Source: Nostoc sp. CHAB 5824
GTDB lineage: Bacteria; Cyanobacteriota; Cyanobacteriia; Cyanobacteriales; Nostocaceae
Direction: 5' to 3'
NCBI RefSeq assembly: GCF_020829665.1
Contig: NZ_JAIVFT010000023.1
Coordinates: 1-64,000 of the forward strand
Length of the DNA stretch: 64,000 nt
In this document: in pieces, positions 1 to 7,440 of the stretch
Position numbering within the stretch: position 1 is the stretch's first letter
How the letters are laid out: every line of letters begins with the position of its first letter
The notes under the pieces: model-generated
What the model was told of the DNA's origin: nothing
The model's input: the letters and a program-made list of their open reading frames with translations, nothing else
The model's database searches: none
Program-made: the position numbers and the translations under genes

Positions 1-61
1 GATAACCTGTCTCTAACTCTTCCAAGCTTAGATGTGGCTCAATTTTTATGATTTTTGGCAT
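1..61 (-). CDS. IS630-family transposase, N-terminus only (runs off left edge)
   Basis: Read on the minus strand from the ATG at 61-59, the frame stays open to the window edge and begins MPKIIKIEPHLSLEELETGY. This resembles the N-terminal helix-turn-helix start of IS630-type transposases of cyanobacteria (recognised from memory). Only about 20 residues are visible, so the family call rests on this start and on the inverted-repeat end found 64 bp upstream of the start codon (125-155). That end is the same as one end of the MITEs elsewhere in the window. Whether the transposase is intact cannot be seen. Confidence 0.6.
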   Translation of the reverse strand, partial: MPKIIKIEPHLSLEELETGY

Positions 62-124
62 TGCGACCGCACCAATTCATGCACCTATCTATATTTAATT
101 ATGGGTGATTTACCGGACATCATA

Positions 125-155
125 TAACTGTGTAATTTAAAAGCGTAATAGCTTA
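125..155. repeat. Terminal inverted repeat of the IS630-like element
   Basis: Thirty-one bases ending AGCGTAATAGCTTA are identical to the corresponding end of the MITE copy at 41896-42022. The position just upstream of the transposase start codon at 61 and the outward-facing TAAGCT end show that this is the boundary of the insertion sequence. It links the MITEs to this IS as non-autonomous derivatives. A TA target duplication cannot be distinguished from the TA at the end of the repeat. Confidence 0.75.
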
Positions 156-295
156 GCTTTATCATGGTTTAGTTGATGGGCTGTTTCCCACAGTTCTAAA
201 TTCGATGAATGCGTTGCTTGATATGGGCAACAAGCTAGATACCAGAAAGTGTCAAACTAAATATAAAGTCTATAGAAAAGCCGCAAACTCAAACT

Positions 296-1054
296 ATGAC
301 TCAGCAACCAACAGATTTAGACAATAAAGCTGTATTTGAGCAGTTGTGGGGGATTACAAAGGAACTCCACCAAAAACTAGAGGCTCGTTTTCAATTACAT
401 CCAGACCCTTCTGTAGAAGATTTACAGCAATACAGCAGTCTCGATGGCAATATGAAGGGTTCGCTTACCGCTTTTTTGGGGAAAGAGATTGACTGGCTAG
501 TTCATTCCTGGCTGGGAAATCCTGAAAAATCAAACTTTAGCACTATGCGTCTCACCACTTGGTTAAAGTCGCATATTCAGGTTCCTCATTTGGCTTTTGA
601 GTTTGGCACACTTCCAAATATTTTCTTTTATATAGATTACATTCCCCGGACTGAGCTTTTAACCGATTTGGCATCTCTCGATCGCTACTATGAACCAGTT
701 AACCAAACATTCTTGAAGTTACAGGACGATTCGCGCTTAAAGGTATTTACCAGCAAAAGTGTTTATATTCGCCTATTTCAATCGCCTGTTAGCTTGTGCT
801 ACACCGGCGCACCTACTTTTGAAACCCTCGAACTAACTCGCACACTTGCACATGAAACCCTCGATCGCTGGTTAACTTGGGTAGATGCAGCTGAACCTGT
901 GCCAGAAGATGCACGAAAGGCTTTAGCGGCTCGTGATTTGTCGCTGCGCCGCATCAGTGCTGAACGCGATCCAGGTAATAAATTTGCCGCACAGATGTTT
1001 GGGACTGAATTGACAGATAAACTTGTACGATCGCTCTGGGGTGGCGATCGCTAA
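296..1054 (+). CDS. Red chlorophyll catabolite reductase (RCCR)-like protein
   Basis: A 252-residue protein of the RCCR family, which belongs to the same fold group as ferredoxin-dependent bilin reductases. In plants RCCR reduces the open-chain red chlorophyll catabolite during chlorophyll breakdown. The C-terminal block (RDLSLRRISAERDP, then MFGTEL) and the central block (FYIDYIPRTELL, then DRYYEP) match the plant enzyme as remembered, without its transit peptide. E102 (in AFEFG) and D225 (in AERDP) fall where I place the two catalytic acidic residues of the Arabidopsis enzyme. The downstream nitrilase-fold and aldehyde dehydrogenase genes run the same way, but an inverted NmrA gene separates them. 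The substrate in a cyanobacterium is unknown; a bilin or chlorophyll catabolite is inference. The start ATG is followed immediately by a conserved-looking frame. Confidence 0.8.
   Translation: MTQQPTDLDNKAVFEQLWGITKELHQKLEARFQLHPDPSVEDLQQYSSLDGNMKGSLTAFLGKEIDWLVHSWLGNPEKSNFSTMRLTTWLKSHIQVPHLAFEFGTLPNIFFYIDYIPRTELLTDLASLDRYYEPVNQTFLKLQDDSRLKVFTSKSVYIRLFQSPVSLCYTGAPTFETLELTRTLAHETLDRWLTWVDAAEPVPEDARKALAARDLSLRRISAERDPGNKFAAQMFGTELTDKLVRSLWGGDR
1006..1046. repeat. 41-bp exact direct repeat, copy 1 (3' end of RCCR gene)
   Basis: This 41-bp stretch coding for the last part of the RCCR-like protein recurs exactly at 2416-2456, beyond the NmrA gene. It marks the RCCR side of a local duplication. 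Confidence 0.95.
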
Positions 1055-1060
1055 ATTGGT

Positions 1061-1118
1061 CATTTGTCAGTTGTCAGTTGTTATTTGTCCTTTGCCAATG
1101 ACCAATGACTAATGACAA
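1061..1118. repeat. Short tandem heptamer repeats (CATTTGTCAGTTGTCAGT type)
   Basis: Degenerate 7-bp units such as TTGTCAG and ATGACCA/ATGACTA are arranged in tandem and partly as an inverted pair. This is the short tandemly repeated repetitive DNA usual between genes in heterocystous cyanobacteria. Confidence 0.7.
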
Positions 1119-1131
1119 CTAATTCAGAATC

Positions 1132-1204
1132 CTACCGGGCTTTGGCACTGCAAGTTACTTATCATGCAAAACACCATCAATCGGCTAGCTCAACAAGTTG
1201 CTCT
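1132..1204 (+). pseudogene. Remnant of the 5' end of the nitrilase-fold gene
   Basis: The stretch matches the beginning of the gene at 2517-3560. The match starts CCTACCGGGCTTTGGCACTG (versus CCTTCCGGGCCTTGGCACTC), then continues after a deletion with CATGCAAAACACCATCAATC and GCTAGCTCAACAAGTTGCT. It therefore corresponds to about codons 10-48 of that gene with an internal deletion of about 55 bp and point differences. No start codon or downstream coding region survives. Together with the 41-bp repeat it shows that an RCCR-nitrilase junction was duplicated on both sides of the NmrA gene. Confidence 0.8.
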
Positions 1205-1245
1205 GAGTCACTGGTTAAAGCTAGGCAAACTTTTGCCACGGTGTA

Positions 1246-2184
1246 CTAATCCGATCGCAGACTCTCGTAGGTGAGTTCTGTATTTGCCCAGTTGGTTTCT
1301 GCTAGAAATTCCCTAAATGTGGTCAGAAGTCCAGGAAACTCCTCTTCTCGTAAATGCTGGACATCGGCTTGATAACCTTGTTTGCGATACCACTGAATCA
1401 AATCGAACAGTTCCCTTTGTAGCAAGAGTAAGAAAATCCAGGCGGGTGTCTCTTTGTGGACAACTTTTATCCCCTGCGCTTGGGAGAATGCCTCTGCCAT
1501 CTGAAGAGGAGTCAGCACATCGCCAGCTAGCTCAATTTCTTGACCAATATACTTGGTGGGATGTTTGATTACGTAAGCAGCAACGCGGCCCATGTCCTTC
1601 GTTGTAATTAGATGAAGGGGCTTGTCTTGCTGAATGGAAAATGGGAAACTACCTTTGAGGATGGAAGGCCGCGTGTACTTCTTCCAAAACTCCTCCATAA
1701 ACAAGCAAGCTCGCAACATAGTAGTTGGTAAGCCAGCTTCTTTGAGAATTTCCTCCACTTGGTACTTTTGCTCAATGCGGGGGATTCCTGAATTCCTGTC
1801 TGCTCCACCTGCGGAATTGTACACAAAGTGCTTAATGTTAGCTTGCTTGGCAACTTGTGCAACTCGCTTTGCTCTCTCCACCTCTAGTGGATCAATTTTA
1901 GTGGAGTCCGCAGAAGTAGCGTGGCAGTAAACAGCCGAAATCCCTGCAAAGGCTGCTATGAGGGAGGCTTCATCGTCGAGGTTGGCTTTTACCAGTTCAA
2001 CTTTGGCATCGTTGAGCTTTGCAAGAGTTGGACGATTAAGAGCAATTTCTCTAGTGATAACTCGCAGATTGGTAACTCCTTGTTCGAGAAATCCCTTGAC
2101 GACATTTCCACCTGTGCCGCCAGTAACTCCGATGAGTAAGACTTTCTCGGTGTTTGACTCTGTGCGATCGGGGAAATTTGACAT
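1246..2184 (-). CDS. NmrA-like NAD(P)-binding protein (atypical SDR)
   Basis: A 312-residue Rossmann-fold protein with the dinucleotide-binding motif GVTGGTGGNVV near residue 20 and the mid-protein block KHFVYNSAGGADR. This is the arrangement of the NmrA/HSCARG group, which act as NAD(P)H-sensing regulators or quinone/isoflavone-type reductases. The start is placed at MSNFPDRTE. The open frame extends 25 codons further to 2259, but that part looks non-coding. The gene is inverted relative to its neighbours and lies between two copies of the RCCR-nitrilase junction, so it arrived there by insertion or duplication. The substrate cannot be told from sequence. Confidence 0.8.
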   Translation of the reverse strand: MSNFPDRTESNTEKVLLIGVTGGTGGNVVKGFLEQGVTNLRVITREIALNRPTLAKLNDAKVELVKANLDDEASLIAAFAGISAVYCHATSADSTKIDPLEVERAKRVAQVAKQANIKHFVYNSAGGADRNSGIPRIEQKYQVEEILKEAGLPTTMLRACLFMEEFWKKYTRPSILKGSFPFSIQQDKPLHLITTKDMGRVAAYVIKHPTKYIGQEIELAGDVLTPLQMAEAFSQAQGIKVVHKETPAWIFLLLLQRELFDLIQWYRKQGYQADVQHLREEEFPGLLTTFREFLAETNWANTELTYESLRSD

Positions 2185-2415
2185 TCTCTCTTCTACCTGG
2201 AGTTCTTTATTTAAATTAAGTTTATCCAAAGACAAGAGAAGTAAACAATTTTCACCCAAAATTAAGACTGTCTTCGCGCACTTTTTGCACTCAAAGCCTC
2301 AAGTTTTAATATCAAAACTTAAAGTTTCGACCTCAGACCAACAACATCCAAAAAAAGCTTCAACAAAGCCCGAACGACTGGAAAGTGGCGGCGACAAAAA
2401 CAAAGTCCTTGAATC

Positions 2416-2456
2416 TGAATTGACAGATAAACTTGTACGATCGCTCTGGGGTGGCG
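2416..2456. repeat. 41-bp exact direct repeat, copy 2 (RCCR gene tail remnant)
   Basis: Identical to 1006-1046. It encodes the RCCR C-terminal segment but is detached from the gene. It is followed at 2454-2481 by a common GC-rich Nostoc repeat (GTAGGCGTAGCCCGCCGTAG) and then by the nitrilase-fold gene. Confidence 0.95.
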
Positions 2457-2516
2457 TAGGCGTAGCCCGCCGTAGGCATCGTATTCTATAAGGTAGTGAG
2501 AAAATTTGGATACAGC

Positions 2517-3560
2517 ATGGCAGATAATACTGATAATCTAGACTCCTTCCGGGCCTTGGCACTCCAAGTTACCTGTCATGCAGTCAACCAAGCAAGCAAT
2601 CGCCAACAAGCGCGATTGCTCATGCAAAACACTATCAACCGCCTAGCTCAACAAATTGCTGCCAGTATCGCTTTTATTGGCTTCGATTGTCGTTTAATTG
2701 TACTGCCAGAATATTTCCTGACTGGTTTCCCGATGGGAGATTCCATATCAGGATGGGCAGAAAAAGCTTGTATAGAAATGGCTGGTGCTGAGTATGAGGC
2801 ACTTGGTAAAATTGCCCAAAAGCATAAAATCTTTTTAGCTGGTAATGCCTACGAAATTGATCCCAACTTTCCCGGATTGTATTTCCAAACCTGCTTTATT
2901 CTTGATCCCTCTGGCTCAATCGTCTTGCGGTATCGGCGGCTGAATTCCTTATTTGCTCCCACACCCCATGATGTCTGGGATAAATATCTCGACTGCTATG
3001 GTTTAGAGGGAGTTTTCCCTGTTGCCAAAACTGCGATCGGTAATTTAGCTGCTTTAGCATCAGAAGAAATTTTGTATCCAGAAGTGGCGCGGTGTCTGGC
3101 GATGCGAGGAGCGGAGATTTTTGTCCATTCCACCTCGGAAGTATACAACAAAAACCTCACCCCCAAAGACGCGGCAAAAATCACTCGTGCCGTTGAAAAT
3201 ATGGCATACGTGGTTTCAGCTAATACCGCAGGCATCGCTAATATTCCCATCCCCATTGCTTCGGCTGATGGTGGCTCTAAAATCATTGACCATCGCGGAA
3301 TCGTGTTAGCAGAGACAGGTGCAGGCGAGAGTATGGCAGCATTTGCCGAGATTGATTTAGGAGCATTACGCCGCGATCGCCGCCGACCAGGGTTAAATAA
3401 TTTACTTTCACGCCAACGATTTGAACTATACGCCGAAAGTTATCGCCAATCACACTTTTACCCCGCTAATACTATGCTGGAGAAAGAAGTAAACCGCAAA
3501 CACTTCCTCCAAACGCAGCAAGCCACCATTGAGCGGTTAGCCAAACTGGGAATTATTTGA
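2517..3560 (+). CDS. Nitrilase-superfamily protein with altered catalytic triad
   Basis: A 347-residue carbon-nitrogen hydrolase fold protein. The Glu of the Glu-Lys-Cys triad is visible (E65 in VLPEYFLTGFP). The lysine position reads Arg (LRYRRLNS, about R140/R141). The nucleophile position reads Ser (LASEEILYPEVAR, S182), where active relatives have Cys seven residues before the PE glutamate. The C-terminal half keeps the family block RGAEIFVHSTSE. Either the enzyme works with an unusual triad or it is a catalytically silent nitrilase fold. The ATG at 2517 is chosen over an in-frame GTG at 2496 because the degraded copy upstream also begins near it. The aldehyde dehydrogenase gene follows 83 bp downstream on the same strand. 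Confidence 0.8.
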   Translation: MADNTDNLDSFRALALQVTCHAVNQASNRQQARLLMQNTINRLAQQIAASIAFIGFDCRLIVLPEYFLTGFPMGDSISGWAEKACIEMAGAEYEALGKIAQKHKIFLAGNAYEIDPNFPGLYFQTCFILDPSGSIVLRYRRLNSLFAPTPHDVWDKYLDCYGLEGVFPVAKTAIGNLAALASEEILYPEVARCLAMRGAEIFVHSTSEVYNKNLTPKDAAKITRAVENMAYVVSANTAGIANIPIPIASADGGSKIIDHRGIVLAETGAGESMAAFAEIDLGALRRDRRRPGLNNLLSRQRFELYAESYRQSHFYPANTMLEKEVNRKHFLQTQQATIERLAKLGII

Positions 3561-3562
3561 AT

Positions 3563-3585
3563 TGGGGAATGGGGAATGGGGAATG
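3563..3585. repeat. Heptamer tandem repeat GGGGAAT x3
   Basis: Three consecutive GGGGAAT units lie in the gap between the nitrilase-fold and aldehyde dehydrogenase genes. They are followed at 3620-3650 by ATGACAA/ATGACTA units, the last of which supplies the start codon of the next gene. Confidence 0.8.
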
Positions 3586-3643
3586 CAGAAATAAAGAATA
3601 AATAATCAATAACTCTTTACTAATGACAAATGACAAATGACTA

Positions 3644-5062
3644 ATGACTAATCCAATAGAAGTCCGTAATCCTCGAACTGGCAAATTTGACTACGTAATT
3701 ATCCCGCCGCCCCCAAGGCTGCTAGCACAGCAATGTAAGCGCACCCGCAGAGCGCAAGTTCGCTGGCAGCAACTAGGTTTAGAGGGGAGAATTGAAGCTT
3801 TACAGCAGTGGAAGGAAGCGATATTATCTAGGCGCGATCGCTTGACGGAGGCTTTGGTAAATGATACAGGAAGATTATCGACCTCAGTATTAGAAATAGA
3901 CTCCTTCCTCTCTAGCATTGATCGCTGGTGTAAGTTAGCACCGGACTTGCTGCAAGACTCTGCAAAAAACACAGCAATTCCCTTTATCGCATTGCAACAA
4001 ACATCCGTTCCTTACCCCTTAGTTGCGGTAATTAGCCCGTGGAATTTTCCCCTGTTGCTGTCAACCATTGATACCATTCCAGCATTACTGGCGGGTTGTG
4101 GTGTCATTGTCAAACCCAGTGAAATTGCTCCCCGCTTCGTAGCACCATTGAAAACAGCACTCAGCGCCGTTCCCGAATTGCGCGATGTTTTAACTTTTGT
4201 TGAAGGAGCAGGCGCAACCGGATCTGCTTTGATTGAGAATGTAGATTTGGTATGCTTTACAGGCAGTGTAGCGACGGGGCGAAAAGTAGCAGAAGCAGCT
4301 GCTAAACGGTTTATTCCAGCTTTTTTGGAATTAGGAGGAAAAGACCCTGCGATCGTTTTAGAATCAGCCAATTTAGAATTAGCAACCTCAGCAATATTGT
4401 GGGGTTCCGTCGTCAACACCGGACAGTCGTGCTTATCAATTGAGCGAATTTATGTTGCTGAATCGATATTTGAAAAGTTTTACCATCAATTAGTAGCTAA
4501 GGCCTATCGTCTTGGGCTAGCCTACCCCACAGTCGAAAGTGGAGAGATTGGCCCCATCATCGCCGAAAGACAAGCAGCAATTATTAGCAGCCATCTCCTA
4601 GATGCAGTTGAAAAGGGAGCAGTAATTCACTGCGGCGGTGTAATTGAAGACTTAGGTGGAGGTTGGTGGTGTCGTCCGACAGTTCTCACCCAGGTTAATC
4701 ATTCCATGAAAGTGATGACCGAAGAGACGTTCGGCCCAATTATGCCAGTAATGCCTTTTTCCACAGTAGAGGAAGCAGTGTCTTTAGCGAACGACTCAAT
4801 TTATGGATTGAGTGCTGCTGTATTTGCCTCGGAAGTCGAAGCCTTAGAAGTTGCTCAGCAGATAGATGCGGGTGGTATTAGTATCAACGATGCTGCACTC
4901 ACCGCTATCATGCATGAAGGAGAGAAAAACGCCTTCAAATTCTCCGGTTTGGGAGGGTCACGCATGGGTGCGGCGGCGCTGAAACGGTTCATGCGAAAAA
5001 AAGCTATTTTGATCAAAACTAACGATACTAATGACCCCTGGTGGTTTGGGAATGGGGAGTGA
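3644..5062 (+). CDS. NAD(P)-dependent aldehyde dehydrogenase
   Basis: A 472-residue aldehyde dehydrogenase. Visible motifs are the cofactor-site block SPWNFPLLL, the catalytic glutamate in LELGGKDPAIVLE and the catalytic cysteine in NTGQSCLSIERIYV, followed by EETFGPIMPVMPF. The length is that of short, membrane- or class 3-like ALDHs, not the 500-residue class 1/2 type. It oxidises an aldehyde to an acid; the substrate is unknown. The start codon lies in the last unit of a heptamer repeat with several ATGs in tandem (3623-3646), so the true start may vary by a few codons. It is likely co-transcribed with the upstream nitrilase-fold gene. Confidence 0.9.
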   Translation: MTNPIEVRNPRTGKFDYVIIPPPPRLLAQQCKRTRRAQVRWQQLGLEGRIEALQQWKEAILSRRDRLTEALVNDTGRLSTSVLEIDSFLSSIDRWCKLAPDLLQDSAKNTAIPFIALQQTSVPYPLVAVISPWNFPLLLSTIDTIPALLAGCGVIVKPSEIAPRFVAPLKTALSAVPELRDVLTFVEGAGATGSALIENVDLVCFTGSVATGRKVAEAAAKRFIPAFLELGGKDPAIVLESANLELATSAILWGSVVNTGQSCLSIERIYVAESIFEKFYHQLVAKAYRLGLAYPTVESGEIGPIIAERQAAIISSHLLDAVEKGAVIHCGGVIEDLGGGWWCRPTVLTQVNHSMKVMTEETFGPIMPVMPFSTVEEAVSLANDSIYGLSAAVFASEVEALEVAQQIDAGGISINDAALTAIMHEGEKNAFKFSGLGGSRMGAAALKRFMRKKAILIKTNDTNDPWWFGNGE

Positions 5063-5101
5063 CCAATGCCATCATCACTATGCAACTCATTACCGTAACC
5101 A

Positions 5102-5175
5102 ATGGCGTAGCTTGCCGCCGTACTCCTTTGGAGAAGCAAGCTACGCGTAGCGTTCCGCAGGAAAGGCATCGCATT
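5102..5175. repeat. GC-rich interspersed palindromic repeat (Nostoc type)
   Basis: The stretch contains GGCGTAGCTTGCCGCCGTAC, GAGAAGCAAGCTACGCGTAG and CGCAGGAAAGGCATCGC, related to the repeats at 5963, 26988, 29255 and 55930. It sits in the 225-bp gap between the converging aldehyde dehydrogenase and Uma2 genes, where no gene is seen. Confidence 0.65.
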
Positions 5176-5287
5176 GTCAGTTACTTTTAGAGCAGGAAGC
5201 ACGAGATATTAGTGATGGGTTGGCTGAGTCGGACTTCTATCGGTTGCCATTATTGTGGCATTTTGGAGAAGCATGAATCGCACCAAA

Positions 5288-5884
5288 CTACTTAACGACA
5301 TCAAAAATTTGTTCAGCTGTTAATTGTAGCTGAATACCCAAGCGCTCCAGTTCCGAAGATTTAATCTGCGTGCTCCCGGTAAACCTGCCAGCTTCACAAT
5401 AACTGCCTTCTGACAATTGTAGAATGGCGATCGCCTGTTCCTCTGGATCAATCAGCCAGTATTCAAGAACACCGCGTGCTGCGTATTGTTTCCGCTTCCG
5501 CACATAGTCTCTATCCCGATTGCTCTGACCTGGAGACACCACTTCAACCACCAAGTGCGGTGGAAGAACGTCAAAAGTAATAGTCAACCGCTTCCGAGTC
5601 AGCTCTAAGTGTTCCTCCCGGAGGATCACCAAATCAGGGTAGCGATTTGCAGGATCGCCAGCCTCAAGGACTGGTACTTGAAGTTCGCAAGCATGAGGCT
5701 GTACCCGTCGAAAAGGCATTCCAGCACTAACTAGTAGCAGAAACAGGTAATTTGCAAGGGACGTATTTGGTTCTGACTCTGGCGGCAATTCTATTAGCCT
5801 CCCATCAACAAGTTCATAACGGTTTTCCGTCCCATCATCTATCTCTAGGTATTGCTCAAACGTCAATCGTTGGGCTGTAGTCAT
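5288..5884 (-). CDS. Uma2-family (DUF820) restriction-endonuclease-fold protein
   Basis: A 198-residue protein of the Uma2 family, very abundant in cyanobacteria. The N-terminal block LTFEQYLEIDDGTENRYELVDGRLIEL and the core RYPDLVILREEH, PHLVVEVVSPGQSNRDRDYVRKRKQYA and EYWLIDPEEQAIAIL carry the acidic and lysine residues of a PD-(D/E)XK nuclease core (YPDLV, VEVVSP). The biological role of Uma2 proteins is unsettled; many copies are linked to mobile DNA. Its 3' end faces the aldehyde dehydrogenase gene across a repeat. Confidence 0.85.
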   Translation of the reverse strand: MTTAQRLTFEQYLEIDDGTENRYELVDGRLIELPPESEPNTSLANYLFLLLVSAGMPFRRVQPHACELQVPVLEAGDPANRYPDLVILREEHLELTRKRLTITFDVLPPHLVVEVVSPGQSNRDRDYVRKRKQYAARGVLEYWLIDPEEQAIAILQLSEGSYCEAGRFTGSTQIKSSELERLGIQLQLTAEQIFDVVK

Positions 5885-5962
5885 AATACTTCTGTGTGGC
5901 TTCTCTTATTGTGGCATTTATTATTAATTAAAGAAGACGCGATTCATCGCGGCGATCAAAAA

Positions 5963-5992
5963 GCGATGCCTGCGGCGGGCTACGCCTACGCA
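5963..5992. repeat. GC-rich interspersed repeat unit
   Basis: GCGATGCCTGCGGCGGGCTA continuing to CGCCTACGCA is one unit of the common Nostoc repeat, seen again at 26988-27018. It appears to interrupt a degraded coding stretch on the minus strand. Confidence 0.6.
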
Positions 5993-6000
5993 TTCTCATC

Positions 6001-6096
6001 CTGTTTAAAATATCTGTTTTACCAGAGGCGATCGCCTCTGCCACAGTTTCGTCTACGATAACCAAAGCACCTGGAAGAATTTTGATAGCATCAATG
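6001..6096 (-). pseudogene. Short unidentified coding remnant
   Basis: Minus-strand translation over this stretch gives a protein-like run (SIDAIKILPGALVIVDETVA, then EAIASGKTDILNR) with no start codon and a stop just upstream. It then runs into the inserted repeat at 5963-5992. I do not recognise the parent family. Chance reading of non-coding DNA is possible. Confidence 0.25.
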
Positions 6097-6250
6097 CTTC
6101 AATTTTGGCATCTCTTATATATTTAGAATTAGGAAGTTGCCTTCAAAGTATTAAGAAAACCTATAGGTCAGTTTCTACAATAGCGTTACACTCTATAACG
6201 GACTAAGCCTTTATGTAGATCCTGTAGCGCCTGATGACGAACTGTGCGAA

Positions 6251-6532
6251 TTGATGCCGCCTTCTCCGATGCAGCGAGTGGTGGGGGTGGAGGGCGATTT
6301 TTTGCAAGATGTTCACGGTCATTTACTGGTGGATCATGATTTGTATAACCACGAAGGACTAACGGAAGACGGCATTGCAGAAGCGTTTATTGAGTTTGCC
6401 AAAAAGGAGAAGCTCAGTTTTTTTGAATCTAGCCCATCTGTGACACTGTTTGATGCTGTGAGGTATCAACAGTTAATGGATGGGCTGGAAGCAGTTGAGG
6501 CTAACGAAGGTTTGCTACCATCAAGGCAATGA
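6251..6532 (+). CDS. Hypothetical protein, possibly 5'-truncated
   Basis: I do not recognise this 93-residue frame. The reading frame is open and protein-like further upstream, back to a stop at 6164 (reading ...YNGLSLYVDPVAPDDELCEL), but no ATG or GTG lies there. This suggests that the 5' end of a longer gene has been lost. As it stands, translation could begin only at TTG 6251 or ATG 6254. The product is acidic, with a predicted helical middle (GIAEAFIEFAKKEKLSFFE) and no membrane segment. It ends 13 bp before the DUF433 gene and may be its operon partner or a relic. Confidence 0.35.
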   Translation: MMPPSPMQRVVGVEGDFLQDVHGHLLVDHDLYNHEGLTEDGIAEAFIEFAKKEKLSFFESSPSVTLFDAVRYQQLMDGLEAVEANEGLLPSRQ

Positions 6533-6545
6533 ACTGGAAGCGCTT

Positions 6546-6884
6546 ATGAAACTGGTAATTGTGGCTGAATCTGCTCCTCTAAAAACGAATGAAGATGGTG
6601 TGGTTATCGTCGGTCAAACCCGCGTCACATTAGATACAGTGGTTACTGTTTTTATGCAAGGTGCTACAGCAGAGGAAATTGTTTATCGCTATCCATCGCT
6701 AAATCTGGCTGATGTTTATGCCACAATCGCCTTCTACCTCAAGCATCAACCCGAAGTAGAAGCTTATTTGCGACAGCGACGGCTGCAATCACAAGAGATT
6801 CGGGCAATGAATCAAGCGAGGTTTGACCCACAAGGCTTACGCGAGCGTCTGCTTGCCCGTAAAACAACGCAGGAAGCATGTTAA
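6546..6884 (+). CDS. DUF433-domain protein, likely antitoxin of a DUF433/DUF5615 pair
   Basis: A 112-residue protein. The N-terminal part has the DUF433 pattern (VIVGQTRVTLDTVVTVFMQG, TAEEIVYRYPSLNLADVYAT, IAFYLKHQPEVEAYL), a small DNA-binding helical fold. Proteins of this type are repeatedly encoded just upstream of DUF5615 PIN-like proteins and are taken as VapB-like antitoxins. The ATG at 6546 is chosen; the open frame reaches back to 6480 but overlaps the preceding frame. The stop overlaps the start of the next gene by 7 bases (ATGTTAA), which indicates translational coupling. Confidence 0.8.
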   Translation: MKLVIVAESAPLKTNEDGVVIVGQTRVTLDTVVTVFMQGATAEEIVYRYPSLNLADVYATIAFYLKHQPEVEAYLRQRRLQSQEIRAMNQARFDPQGLRERLLARKTTQEAC

Positions 6885-7228
6885 AACTACTTGCTGATGA
6901 AAACTTCGATAATACAGTTGTTAGAGGATTATTCCGCCGTAGCCCGGAAATCGACATCGTTCGAGTGCAAGATGTTGGGCTATCAGGCAAAGATGATCCA
7001 ACCATCCTAGACTGGGCAGCTCAAGAAGGGCGTATTCTGCTTACTCATGATGTTTCTACAATCACTCGCTATGCATATGATCGAGTTAGGCAAGGGCAAA
7101 CAATGCCAGGAGTTATTGAAGTCAGTCTAGATGCGCCAATCGGTCGGGTCATTGAAGATATTCTTGTGCTTATGGAGTGCAGCCAGGAGGGAGAGCTAGA
7201 AGGTCAAGTCCAGCATCTCCCGTGGTGA
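6878..7228 (+). CDS. DUF5615 PIN-like protein, likely toxin partner
   Basis: A 116-residue protein starting MLKLLADENFDN, the signature start of DUF5615 proteins (Mut7-C/PIN-like nuclease fold). The acidic residues D7 and E8 and the later DDPTILDWAAQEGRILLTHD (DP, E, HD) correspond to the acidic cluster of PIN ribonucleases. It is expected to cleave RNA as the toxin of a VapBC-like module with the preceding DUF433 protein. The genes overlap by 7 bases. Toxin activity has not been shown from this sequence. Confidence 0.8.
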   Translation: MLKLLADENFDNTVVRGLFRRSPEIDIVRVQDVGLSGKDDPTILDWAAQEGRILLTHDVSTITRYAYDRVRQGQTMPGVIEVSLDAPIGRVIEDILVLMECSQEGELEGQVQHLPW

Positions 7229-7440
7229 AGCGGTGTTGCAAAGTCTCTGGCAGCTGTTCAGCAGGAACATTAGAAGCCGACGATAAATGCGATCGCTTTG
7301 GAAGAAAAACGGAATTCGTTATGCTTCGCGTCAAGTTATGCCAGCGATGATTAAAGCCTCTTTGACAACCTTTCCCAGTCCCCACTCATAATATGCGAAC
7401 ATAATTAAGTTGTAGCTGACTACCTGCACAGAGATTTAAA

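Noticed and set aside
1317..1930. Plus-strand open frames across the NmrA gene
   Set aside because: They are antisense shadows; the minus-strand frame has the Rossmann motif and family blocks throughout.
1958..2491. 177-codon plus-strand frame ending with the RCCR tail motif
   Set aside because: It is antisense to the NmrA gene and then runs into the duplicated 41-bp piece of the RCCR gene. The RCCR-like end is a duplication scar, not a second gene.
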